Source: Acanthaster planci (taxonomy: Eukaryota; Echinodermata; Asteroidea; Valvatida; Acanthasteridae). Taken from it: a stretch of 13,019 bases of DNA. The stretch covers positions 895,476-908,494 of the forward strand of contig NW_019091419.1 in the NCBI RefSeq assembly GCF_001949145.1. Reading direction: 5' to 3'. Every line of letters begins with the position of its first letter. Positions within the stretch are counted from its first letter, which is position 1. Position numbers and translations under genes: made by a program. The notes under the pieces were generated by a model. The model saw only the letters and a program-made list of their open reading frames with translations, had not been told where the DNA came from and searched no databases. Positions 1 to 7,723 of this stretch are shown piece after piece.

Positions 1-40
1 TGACTGCCGCCGAAATTTTAAGCGTAAAGCACGGCATGTA

Positions 41-354
41 TGGTGTACTATTCACCATGAAGCAAAGGGCGACAGCACGCGTCGCGTCGTGCGTCGGGAC
101 GTGCTTCAGTCGACGCGATGCACGACACGACAGCACGATGCGACGGAAGGGGCGACGTTTAGGCAGAAAAAATGCAACAAGGAAGGGACCTAAGACGGGC
201 GACGGCGCGACGCGTCGTGTGTTGACAAACGAAATGGCAAGAAGGCGACGGTTCGGACCCGACGGCACGACGCAAGGGAGCCGTCGTGCCGTCCGGTTGC
301 GTCGCCTGGAGGGAGGCAAGAGAGAGAGAAATGTTTGTCGTAAATAGTACACCA
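41..354. mobile_element. TA-flanked MITE, 314 bp, CGACG-rich interior
   Basis: The ends TGGTGTACTATTCAC (41-55) and GTAAATAGTACACCA (340-354) are a 15-bp inverted repeat with one mismatch, flanked on both sides by TA (39-40 and 355-356). This fits a Tc1/mariner-type or similar TA-targeting non-autonomous element. The interior is far more G+C- and CpG-rich than its surroundings, with many CGACG and GTCGTGC words. It holds a hairpin with a 12-bp perfect stem (261-272 with 282-293) and an outer stem (244-249 with 301-306). Open frames here are repeat artefacts. Confidence 0.7.
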
Positions 355-356
355 TA

Positions 357-1418
357 ATTTTTAACTTTGACCCTTGATCGTTTCACATACTTGTTTGATC
401 GATCCACCATGCCTGACTCTCATTTTAGCAGTAGAACTAGAAGATGTATTCGTTTTTGTAGTTGCGCCGAACTCCACTGGAAAGAAGAAATAATATCCTG
501 ACATCGGTAAAGTGACGTGTATATGAAATAATACCATTTGTTGTTACATAAATGAATTAACAAAATATAGTTTTGTTGGGGTAGATCGTTTTTCTCGATA
601 ACTCAGTTACTCTAGACGTAACTTTACTCGTTAACGGCCTGACGTTACGGCTATAGCCTATGTAATATTTCTGTCTCTCCCTGGCCCTGCACGAAATCCC
701 ACAGAACTGAATGTAAATAATAAATTATTTACAATGTACAATTCCTTAATATTTTTCATAAGAGACGAATTGATTCAACATTATTTTGAGGGCGGGTATA
801 CCTATGATGAAATCTGCTGTATACTCCAAATTAGACATGACCTGAGTTGCAGGTAGGTTCACAGAAATATTTTAAACAGTAACGTTACTTGTTAGCCCCA
901 TAAATAATGCTGATATGCTGGACAACCTGTTCTCATTGGTCTATCCACCATGGCATACACACCCACAAAAACCAACATGTCACATTTTCTGAAACTTAAA
1001 CCAGGTCGTAATTGCCCCCGAACAATACATTTAATAAACAGTTTGTTATCCACAGCACTGCCTAGTATTTCTGTATTTCAAGGTGAAATTGAGAGGACAA
1101 AATGGAATATCTGTATCGGTTGGCAGATTTCTTTCTACAACTTGATGAAAACAAGTCAGCACATTTTTACAGTATGCAAATTAGAATTAGACTGTAGATA
1201 AGTTGGCCTGAACATTTTTGCTGAAAATGTTTTTCCCAACAAAACACTTGGTTGAATTCTCAGAAAGGCGACATTTTCTTGTCAAGGGGCAGGGGTAGTC
1301 TAGCATTATTGGTGGGATTTGTACTTGCCTTATTAGGAAAAGATCCTCAGAAGTGAATGGAATCATCAGATTGTCATTTGTTAAACCCCGGCTTTTGCAG
1401 GTCCTATGCAAATCTTTT
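357..1418. other. Stretch without a recognised gene or repeat
   Basis: AT-rich sequence with no supportable coding region, RNA gene or transposon end. The only pattern noted is a 12-bp palindrome AGTAACGTTACT at 878-889, which is unremarkable at this length. Confidence 0.6.
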
Positions 1419-1463
1419 GATGGGCGACACACGACTGTCGACGTACGATGGGTGACACACGAC
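1419..1463 (+). repeat. 28-bp-period tandem duplication (GATGGGYGACACACGAC)
   Basis: The 17-mer at 1419-1435 recurs at 1447-1463 with one change. The surrounding sequence to 1545 contains more CGACGG words, resembling the interior of the MITE at 41-354, so it may be a fragment of a related element. Confidence 0.6.
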
Positions 1464-1547
1464 GGGCGACGGAAAATGGCATGTTTGGAACTGGTAAATG
1501 GCAGAATTGGGACACAACAAAAAGCAAAAGACGACGGACGACGGCAG

Positions 1548-1563
1548 ATATGGAATTCCATAT
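1548..1563. repeat. 16-bp perfect palindrome (ATATGGAATTCCATAT)
   Basis: Self-complementary over all 16 bases and immediately next to the outer edge of the inverted repeat at 1567-2080. It may mark the junction or terminus of that element; no function can be assigned. Confidence 0.7.
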
Positions 1564-1566
1564 AGA

Positions 1567-2080
1567 CCTGGAGGAGAAAAATACAATGGACTGCCAACTC
1601 CAGCGGGCGCAAGTCGATCTTGCGTCAACCAGAAGTGCTGAAGTTACCGGCACAGACAACTTCCGTTTTGCTGTTTTCCGTGTGTTAAATTGTGCAAGTA
1701 GCACAATGCGTAACACAGAAATACTAAAAAAAAAAAGGCATAAATTTCCAGGTAGTAATTGTACAGTTGATGGAAGCAGCGCCTAAAGGCACAAATAGGG
1801 GGTTGAGGTTTCATGGCATAACGAACATAACACACTTATGCTGTCTGTCCCATCCATACGTGCCCATTTTGCTATTTTATCCAAAACATGAAGAATTCCA
1901 AGGCAAAATTACGAGCGCTGCGACGCGTGACGGTCGCAATCGTTAATTGCAAGTTAACACCTGTTGAAAGGTCAACCTGAAGTTTCCTCTGCCGGCAACT
2001 CCGGCCGACGGAAGATGTATACACGCAATGCACAGGGCGCCCGCAGGAGTTGGTGGTCCATTTTATTTTTCTCCTCCAGG
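1567..2080. mobile_element. Inverted-repeat element with 44-bp core arms (~514 bp), possible non-autonomous transposon
   Basis: Arm 1 (1567-1610) and arm 2 (2037-2080) are reverse complements with 40 of 44 matches; both contain the word GGAGGAGAAAAATA and GCGGGCGC. Weaker similarity continues inward: AAGTTACCGGCACAGACAACTTC near 1641-1663 matches the complement of about 1979-2001. Full arm length is therefore about 100 bp. I found no target-site duplication. Two oppositely oriented copies of one short interspersed element are an equally good explanation. Confidence 0.6.
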
Positions 2081-2741
2081 TGTAGTATGCTGATGGCAAG
2101 CGTTATTGAAATTTGTTTGTACGCCAATGGCGATGCTGTGACACGTGCAAAGTGTCGGCTATAAACACAGCGTGGTAATTTATCTTCTCACTCAGTATCA
2201 CTGAAAACCTGTCTTTTGGCGACATATTTCAAATCATTTATTATCTTGGTCATTTTTTGATGAACGAAAAAGTGTAGTGAGAATATTTTCAGCAATGAGC
2301 AAGAAAAAGAATAAAATTCGAATTGACAACCGTTTTTGTCATGCATTGAGCTAGCTCGTGCGCCTGGCAGAAATTTACCCACAATGCTCGGCACGTTAAC
2401 TGTGACCTTGTGTGACATATTTACTTCACTAAAATCTGTGCAAACTGTGCAAGGGCGCTGTGCGACGAGCGAAATGTTTTGTTGCCATGTGCATTGTAGG
2501 TATATTGTAACGGGACTGTTTGCCAGTCTCATATTTTGATATCATTTGCATTGTGGGTAAGACCAAACGTGAGTAAGGCTGTGTCCGAATTATGTGGCTG
2601 TGGCTAGCAATTATACACGAGTCTATGGTAGTGGCCGTGGCCGGTTCCCATTGAGTAGTGTTTAATTTCAAGCCACAGCAAAAGCTAGGTCTAAGTCTTA
2701 AACTCCATTGGAAATATGCAGACACGCCAACGATAGACCAA
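2081..2741. other. Stretch without a recognised gene; holds a pair of inverted 12-mers
   Basis: No supportable ORF. TACCCACAATGC (2376-2387) and its exact reverse complement (2548-2559) are 160 bp apart. The core CCCANAATGC resembles the binding site of the ZNF143/Staf transcription factor family; whether this is a promoter is unknown. Confidence 0.4.
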
Positions 2742-2980
2742 GGCCGTTTTCCAATACTCAACTTCGGTCCGTCTCAACCTTCAACTGTTTTTTTACTAGC
2801 TGACTTTGAAGCTGTAAGCGCAGTCATCAGTCTAATAGTGCCACAGAAGATCAAATAAGATGCAAGAAAGCCAAAAATTACAGTAATCCAATGTAATTGA
2901 AACACCTCAGACCCACAATCGGGGATTGGTTTTGGGAACGAAGCCTGAACGGAGACGAAGTTGAGTATTGGAAAATGACC
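2742..2980. mobile_element. MITE-like inverted repeat element, ~239 bp
   Basis: The ends 2742-2766 and 2956-2980 are reverse complements with 23 of 25 matches, sharing TTTTCCAATACTCAACTTCG. The interior is AT-rich and non-coding. No convincing target-site duplication is seen, so the superfamily cannot be assigned. Confidence 0.55.
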
Positions 2981-2982
2981 CT

Positions 2983-3362
2983 AGCTGTAGCTCAGAAAGC
3001 CCATGTCGATGTTAGACACAGCCTCACCTGAGCTATGGATTCCAAGGGTTGATCATCCGTGTAAATAAACCACAGGGCCACTGTATATAATTGTATGAAA
3101 TAAACCATTCGTTTTATGTCTGTCTTTCTGTTGTCAATCCACAATTCTTTGTGCTCTCCTCTACACAACCCAAACAAATACATGACAGAGAAATGTTATA
3201 AATTTGCTTCAGTTTCCAACTAAAGTGGTCTAGGGCCCAACTGATCCTGCCCAAATTGGAACAAGCTGAGGTAACCAATGGAATTTAATATCAAAAGTTG
3301 GGCGCATTGTAAGTTGGGCATACAAACTAAACAAACAACATGTCTGCCTCTACAATCATGTG
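2983..3362. other. Stretch without a recognised gene or element
   Basis: No supportable ORF. The only repeat is a short direct one, AAGTTGGGC, twice near 3295-3320. Confidence 0.55.
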
Positions 3363-3363
3363 G

Positions 3364-3540
3364 GACAATACAGGCGATTCACAAAAGTGCACCTCCAAGA
3401 GTTTGCAACGTGTTGGCCGATCACGATGTGTGAAATCTGTCAATCAAAGATTGAAAAGGGTCGACAGATTTCGTGCGTTGTGATTGGCCAACGCGTTGCA
3501 AACCTTTGGAGGCGCACTATTGAGAATCACCCGTGTTGCC
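3364..3540. mobile_element. Long hairpin MITE (~177 bp)
   Basis: Arms 3376-3441 and 3463-3528 are reverse complements at 54 of 66 positions, separated by a 21-base loop. Similarity continues about 12 bp outward on each side. Most mismatches are transitions, so an RNA copy would keep G·U pairs in a long stem. Almost the entire element is stem, the classic form of a palindromic MITE. Target-site duplications are not clear. Confidence 0.75.
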
Positions 3541-3866
3541 TGAAAAAGTATGAATGTATAGCCTAGTTACTCCTTGCTTTATTACCATACATTTTACACG
3601 AAGTGTCTCATTCTATGTCAACTCGGCTAAGTTCTGAGTGGTTTTTGTGAATTTTTGGAGTCAAATGTGTTTGGCTTTTATAACGCGTTCAGTGTTGGCG
3701 CAGCCCTCTAATGCATTAATGTGATGGGCCTTCCTTCTAACCAGTACTGTCAGTAGCATCTTAAGAGAAAAAAAAATTGCTTTAAATTTTACAGAAACTA
3801 AAATTTTATCAAGCTCTGAACATGTCTGTTCAGAAGTTTTGAGTTTACGTACCTGCTGGAAAGTTA
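3541..3866. other. Stretch without a recognised gene or element
   Basis: AT-rich with no supportable ORF, RNA gene or repeat. Confidence 0.5.
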
Positions 3867-3964
3867 CTCTCAGAACTGTGGGGTTCGACGTATGCCACAC
3901 AGTGAACATCAAACCCTATCCCCAAGGCTGTGGGGTTTGACGTCGAACCCCACAACTCTGAGAG
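3867..3964. repeat. Inverted/direct repeat cluster around CTGTGGGGTTYGACGT
   Basis: The 25-mers 3867-3891 and 3940-3964 are reverse complements with two mismatches. A third copy of CTGTGGGGTTTGACGT (from about 3928) overlaps the second arm, forming a 20-bp near-palindrome at 3932-3951. The word GGAAAGTTAC flanks both sides (near 3858 and 3995). It could be a tiny degenerate element or a palindromic binding-site cluster. Confidence 0.6.
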
Positions 3965-4095
3965 TTTGTCAAACACCGTAGTTGGTGCGGTAGTGGAAAG
4001 TTACGATGAAATTCTTGGCCAACAACAAGAGTCGACGGAACATTAAAGTGCACCAAATCAGTGGACTGCACTAGGAATTCCAGTCGACTAAGTCT

Positions 4096-4213
4096 GAGTC
4101 AACTCGGTTTCAATTGAACTCAGTCAAGTCAGTCCCATGTCAACTCTGTCCCAGGTTAACTCGTTCCAAATTCAACTTGGTCCTAGATCAACTTGGTCCA
4201 GGTCAACTCGTCC
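4096..4213 (+). repeat. Degenerate minisatellite, unit ~15-17 bp (GGTCAACTCGGTCCA-like)
   Basis: About eight consecutive imperfect units share (G)(G/A)TCAACT(C/T)(G)GTCC(A). The core TCAACTCG resembles the unit in the arms of the fold-back-like element at 11999-12811 (CCAACTCGTACAC). A weak opposite-orientation match (AGTTGACCTG near 4463) hints at a second arm. Confidence 0.65.
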
Positions 4214-4585
4214 AAAGTCTTAAATTTTTGTGTACATTTTTACAGTTAAATGTCATGATTAAGTTTTTGGTTTCAGCAGGTGGTCTTGTAGAAAAAGAGC
4301 AGAAAGATCACTTAAGTCTTAAACTCCAAAATCATGTGTATGTGTTTGTGGCAGCTTAAACTAACCAAATCACTACTTTGAACCACATCCCATACATTTT
4401 CCCATAAGGATCGAGTTGATTGCGGACAGCAATTACTTGAGAACAACTTGACTAGTGACAAAGTTGACCTGTACTCTTCACTAGGATGATGTGTGGTCAG
4501 GGGCATGTAAAATAGACTTCACACACATCCTCTAAAAACCGGAGATATTGAAACAATATACTTAAACTTAACTTAAAACTGGAGA
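4214..4585. other. Stretch without a recognised gene
   Basis: No supportable ORF. There is an imperfect direct repeat, AAAACCGGAGATATTGAAAC near 4535 against AAAACTGGAGAGATATTGAAAT near 4575, which partly overlaps the inverted repeat that follows. Confidence 0.45.
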
Positions 4586-4737
4586 GATATTGAAATGTTA
4601 TACCAAACTTATACTTAACTCATACAAGCGCCAGAAAAGCCGTCGACACCAAAGACAACAAAGAAATAAATGCTTTTCTGATCGTCATTTGGGTACCTAC
4701 ATGTACATGTATAAGTTCGGTATATCATTTCAATATC
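4586..4737. repeat. Inverted repeat with 29-bp arms, ~152 bp (possible MITE)
   Basis: Arms 4586-4614 and 4709-4737 are reverse complements with 27 of 29 matches. An inner stem AGAAAAGC/GCTTTTCT lies at about 4632-4639 and 4672-4679. TTAA occurs just outside on both sides (4573-4576 and 4742-4745), but at unequal distance from the arms, so a piggyBac-type MITE is only a possibility. Confidence 0.55.
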
Positions 4738-4770
4738 CTTATTAAAAGGAAATCCTTATGAAAGGAAATA
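4735..4770 (+). repeat. Two-copy ~17-bp tandem repeat (TCCTTATNAAAGGAAA)
   Basis: Two adjacent copies of TCCTTAT followed by AAAGGAAA, each itself partly palindromic (CCTT…AAGG). Confidence 0.5.
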
Positions 4771-5007
4771 AAATCAACTTTGATCTTTGGAAAACACGCA
4801 CTGTAAATTAAAAGCAATAACACTTAAACTGTCAACAAAAAAACGGCTAAAACTAAACTCAACAGACAATAACATTAAATAGATGCCCAATAGTTACTCC
4901 TTGTTCTGGTGGTTGTCTCAGAATTTACTCAAAATGGAGAGACAAAAATTTAGAATGACAAGATGTGGTTGAGTGTTCATCTGTTATACCAGGTTTTTAC
5001 AGTCACT

Positions 5008-7284
5008 CTAGTGTACTGACTGGCACTGTAAACAGGTAATGATGGTGGTCGTCCTGCTCACACTGTGCATCTTGCAAGAAAATCTGTTGCATTCACTGCA
5101 TAGACGTCTTGTTTGTCTCCTGTCACCTCGGGGACAGAAAGCACAATTTCTCTGTGGCCGCAACTCGTGGGGTTTAGCAGGTGCCGTGGTTGGATAGTGG
5201 ACAACAAATCCTGCCACTTCCATGGCTTTCAGCACATTCTTCGGCAGTCGTTGGGGCTGGGCCAGGCGCATCATCACCTGTGGGTTGACCAAGGCCCTGA
5301 CAAGCTGGTGGATGAAGTTGTCGCGGGTTTTTTGCTCACCATGCAGATTCGGATTCATTTGAAGATAGATGATGAAGCTGTTGATAGCAGCACAGTTCAG
5401 AAGGTGGTAAAATACCGCCATAGGCCAGCGTCTAGTGATGCGGGCACAGTTATAGACGGAGCACATCTGATCAAGTGTGTGTACGCCAGCCTTGGTGGCA
5501 TTGTAGTATGTTAAGATGTCCGGTTTCTTCGAAGTGGGGTGTGTTGCCGTATCATGATGCATTGATGATAGGAGCAAGATGTTCTTCCTGGGTTTGGGCA
5601 CATATGAAACCAGAGTCGATGTGTCAGAGAACAGAAATTGTGATGATTTCGTTGCCCGATTCTCTATGTTCCTCTTTCGCATCTCCAAGGGAACCTCACG
5701 GCGATTACCTTTGATTGTGCCCACAAGAGTCATGTTCTTTGTGTACAGGTAGTTAGCCAAGTCATTGCTGATGAAAAAATCGTTGGCAGTGATGTTCCGT
5801 CCTGTCCCAAACAATGGCTCAGCAAGTTCCTTGACAACTCCGGCCCCCAGCTCGCGTGTTACCTGGTCGGATAGCTTCCCAGTGTGGGGCTGAATGTTGT
5901 GAAGGTAGTGGGATGTGCTGTCAACTGATGCCCAAAATTTCAGTCCATATTTTGTTGACTTTGTCGGCATGAACTGTCGAAAGCAACACCGTCCTCGAAA
6001 TGCAATGAGCTGTTCGTCGATGGTCACACTTTCAGAGGGGCTGTAGTGACGGCGACAGGCCTGAGCAAACATCTCAAAGATTTCTCTAATCGGAGCAAAC
6101 TTGTCTGTGGATCTTCTCTGGGCCCGAGTCGCCTTGTTGTCAAATCTGAGCATGGTCAGGATGTCCTGGAATCGTGTACTACTCATGGTAGCCAGGCAGA
6201 GTGGTTTGCAGAGGAATCCTTGGCGCCAGAAAGAGCGTACTCTTTTGTGGCCTGAATTTGTCATTCCAAGGTACAATAAGAGACCCAAGAAGGCATGTAG
6301 CTCCATTAATGCCACATTCACCCACTCCCTTCCTCTCTTCATTGCTCCCTGGGCATTAGTATGTTGCAAGATGATATGCAACATGGCCGCTGGAAAAAAC
6401 AGTTCAAAAATCTCCAATGGCGTGGTTGTTCCACCGACATTTCTGGGGCCAGCTCTCTGGGTCAATATGTTGGGCCTTGCCACTTTGGCAGTAGGGCTTG
6501 GATCGCTGGACCAAATGGTTCCATCTGGTGCCATTGTTTGTGTCCCTTTGACCAGTGCTGGTGGCTGGGCTGTTGCTGCTCGTGGCCGGATCACATGGCC
6601 CTCTGCACGGGGAGAGGGTTGTTGTCCTTTCAGCAGACTTTTTGCGGTACGTTTCTTTCTCGGCGGCGGCGCCACATCAGAATCATGACTCTCTGTGTCG
6701 CAGTCCGTAGTGATGTCACTCTGACTTGAGTGACTGGAGGGTTCATATTCAGAGCCACTTCCTCCTGAAGATGAACTCCAGGAACTGTCAGACATATCAG
6801 AGTCATCTTGGATATCATCAGCACGGGACATCTTGCTTGGAGAACTCCAGGAACTGTCTGAGTCATCTTCTTGGAATATGCCTTGGAGATCATCAGCACA
6901 GGACATCTTGTTTGGAGAACAACTCCAGGAACTGTCAACATGGTCAGGGTCATCTTTGATTATTCCTTGGAGAGCATTAATGCCATCGGCACTGGACATC
7001 TTGCTTGGAGAACTCCAGAAACTGTCAGGGTCATCTTTGATTATTCCTTGGCAAGTATCAATACCATCGGCACTAGACATCTTGCTTGGAGTTGGAGAAC
7101 TCCAGGAACTGTCGGGCTCATCTTTGATTACTCCTTGGCATGCTTGGAGAGCATCAATGCCATCGGCACTGCGCATCTTGCTTGGAGAACTCCAAGAACT
7201 GTCAGGGTCATCTTTGATTACGCCTTGGCATGCTTGGAGAGCATCAATGTCATCGGCACTACAGATCTTGCTTGGAGAAGCCAT
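5008..7284 (-). CDS. piggyBac-family (PGBD-like) transposase-derived protein, 758 aa, catalytic triad altered
   Basis: PiggyBac transposases are nuclear DDE enzymes that cut and paste DNA at TTAA sites. The start chosen is the ATG at 7282-7284 (A at -3, G at +4, a good Kozak context); the frame stays open upstream to a stop at 7393-7395, but without another ATG. Regions seen, numbered from this Met: six acidic/Ser-Trp repeats at about 3-170; Ser/Asp-rich linker 171-205; basic patch PPPRKKR at about 206-212; DDE_Tnp_1_7 core at about 289-645 with TIDEQL, RWPMA and INSFIIY blocks; C-terminal cysteine-rich domain 714-754 (C714, C717, C729, C732, C737, H740, C751, C754), the C5HC2 pattern of the piggyBac end-binding domain. 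D423 matches the first catalytic Asp, but the second and third positions are N501 and H602, at the family spacing of 78 and 101 residues. The protein is longer than classic piggyBac (about 594 aa) because of the N-terminal repeats. The ORF is intronless, unbroken and visibly richer in G+C than its flanks. I saw no AATAAA or ATTAAA on this strand in the 500 bp downstream. It is either a catalytically dead transposon copy or a domesticated PGBD gene. Confidence 0.93.
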   Translation of the reverse strand: MASPSKICSADDIDALQACQGVIKDDPDSSWSSPSKMRSADGIDALQACQGVIKDEPDSSWSSPTPSKMSSADGIDTCQGIIKDDPDSFWSSPSKMSSADGINALQGIIKDDPDHVDSSWSCSPNKMSCADDLQGIFQEDDSDSSWSSPSKMSRADDIQDDSDMSDSSWSSSSGGSGSEYEPSSHSSQSDITTDCDTESHDSDVAPPPRKKRTAKSLLKGQQPSPRAEGHVIRPRAATAQPPALVKGTQTMAPDGTIWSSDPSPTAKVARPNILTQRAGPRNVGGTTTPLEIFELFFPAAMLHIILQHTNAQGAMKRGREWVNVALMELHAFLGLLLYLGMTNSGHKRVRSFWRQGFLCKPLCLATMSSTRFQDILTMLRFDNKATRAQRRSTDKFAPIREIFEMFAQACRRHYSPSESVTIDEQLIAFRGRCCFRQFMPTKSTKYGLKFWASVDSTSHYLHNIQPHTGKLSDQVTRELGAGVVKELAEPLFGTGRNITANDFFISNDLANYLYTKNMTLVGTIKGNRREVPLEMRKRNIENRATKSSQFLFSDTSTLVSYVPKPRKNILLLSSMHHDTATHPTSKKPDILTYYNATKAGVHTLDQMCSVYNCARITRRWPMAVFYHLLNCAAINSFIIYLQMNPNLHGEQKTRDNFIHQLVRALVNPQVMMRLAQPQRLPKNVLKAMEVAGFVVHYPTTAPAKPHELRPQRNCAFCPRGDRRQTRRLCSECNRFSCKMHSVSRTTTIITCLQCQSVH
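6775..7278 (-). repeat. In-frame tandem repeat (six units, ~70-90 bp) encoding the acidic N-terminus
   Basis: Six consecutive units of 30, 30, 29, 30, 26 and 23 residues (residues 3-170 from the preferred Met) each carry a pattern like SPSKM-SADDID-QGIIKDD-DSSWS. Units 1 and 2 differ at only four residues, while units 5 and 6 are shortened and diverged, so the array looks as if it has grown at the N-terminal end. Each unit ends in an Asp run followed by SSWS and an SP site. Acidic S/T-x-x-D/E sites of the kind casein kinase 2 uses occur in most units; this last point is pattern reading only. All units stay in frame. The array also produces long open frames on the opposite strand (6833-7305), which are artefacts of the repeat. 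Confidence 0.9.
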
Positions 7285-7395
7285 CGTGATACCGTGACAG
7301 AATAAACCGGCAGAATACTGATTGGGACAATGGGACAATGAATCTGTCACGCATACGGCGTGCAAAGCCGTGCATGCACATGTAACACAACGTTA
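7285..7395 (-). other. 5' leader of the piggyBac-like ORF, open in frame without an ATG
   Basis: The frame is open for 37 codons upstream of the chosen ATG, back to the TAA at 7393-7395. Position 7363-7365 reads TTG on the coding strand and is not a plausible eukaryotic start. The stretch includes a doubled 9-mer CATTGTCCC. It is most simply 5' UTR; a spliced upstream exon cannot be excluded from the sequence alone. No TATA box is evident. Confidence 0.5.
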
Positions 7396-7544
7396 CAATG
7401 CAACACAAACGTATGATATCCCTGGTCCCATCCCATGCCATTAACAAAAAACCGTACAAGGGTTCGGGGGACTAGATCAGAGCACACAACGCACAGTACG
7501 GTGACCATTAATCAACACTCCAGAAATGTGTGTTGCACAGTACC

Positions 7545-7664
7545 TGTGCATACATGTACTGTACATGTACATGTTATGGACGAAGTATAGAAAAACTGTA
7601 CATGTACAGTGCATGTACATACATGTACATATGTCATGTATAAATGTACTGTATGTGTTACATG
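7545..7664. repeat. TACATGTA-type palindromic simple repeat
   Basis: Many overlapping TACATGTA/GTACATGTAC words, including a 16-bp perfect palindrome ACTGTACATGTACAGT at 7595-7610. The same class recurs at 10992-11041 and briefly at 4698-4711. Confidence 0.8.
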
Positions 7665-7704
7665 CAAGCTACAAATTGAAAAGTGAGGGGGTGGAAACTT
7701 ACAG

Positions 7705-7712
7705 CCAAAAAC
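7705..7712. repeat. hAT target-site duplication, left copy (CCAAAAAC)
   Basis: Identical to 8542-8549 on the other side of the 829-bp element and directly abutting its terminal CAGTG. Confidence 0.92.
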
Positions 7713-7723
7713 CAGTGTTGTAG

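Noticed and set aside
36-410. Arg-rich open frames on both strands
   Set aside because: They lie on the CGACG-rich MITE, and the arginine richness follows from its repeat words.
1187-1835. Overlapping frames of 60-141 codons on both strands
   Set aside because: No domain, no consistent strand, and the frames overlap the inverted and tandem repeats of 1419-2080.
5113-6729. Several plus-strand frames of 70-195 codons
   Set aside because: They lie wholly antisense to the transposase core, which has clear family motifs on the minus strand; the plus-strand products show no recognisable domain.
6833-7305. Plus-strand frames of about 144-154 codons
   Set aside because: They are antisense to the tandem-repeat region of the minus-strand gene and simply echo its repeat unit.
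7285-7365. A 27-residue N-terminal extension of the piggyBac-like protein
   Set aside because: It begins at TTG (7363-7365), a bacterial-style alternative start. The first ATG in frame is at 7282-7284 with a good Kozak context.
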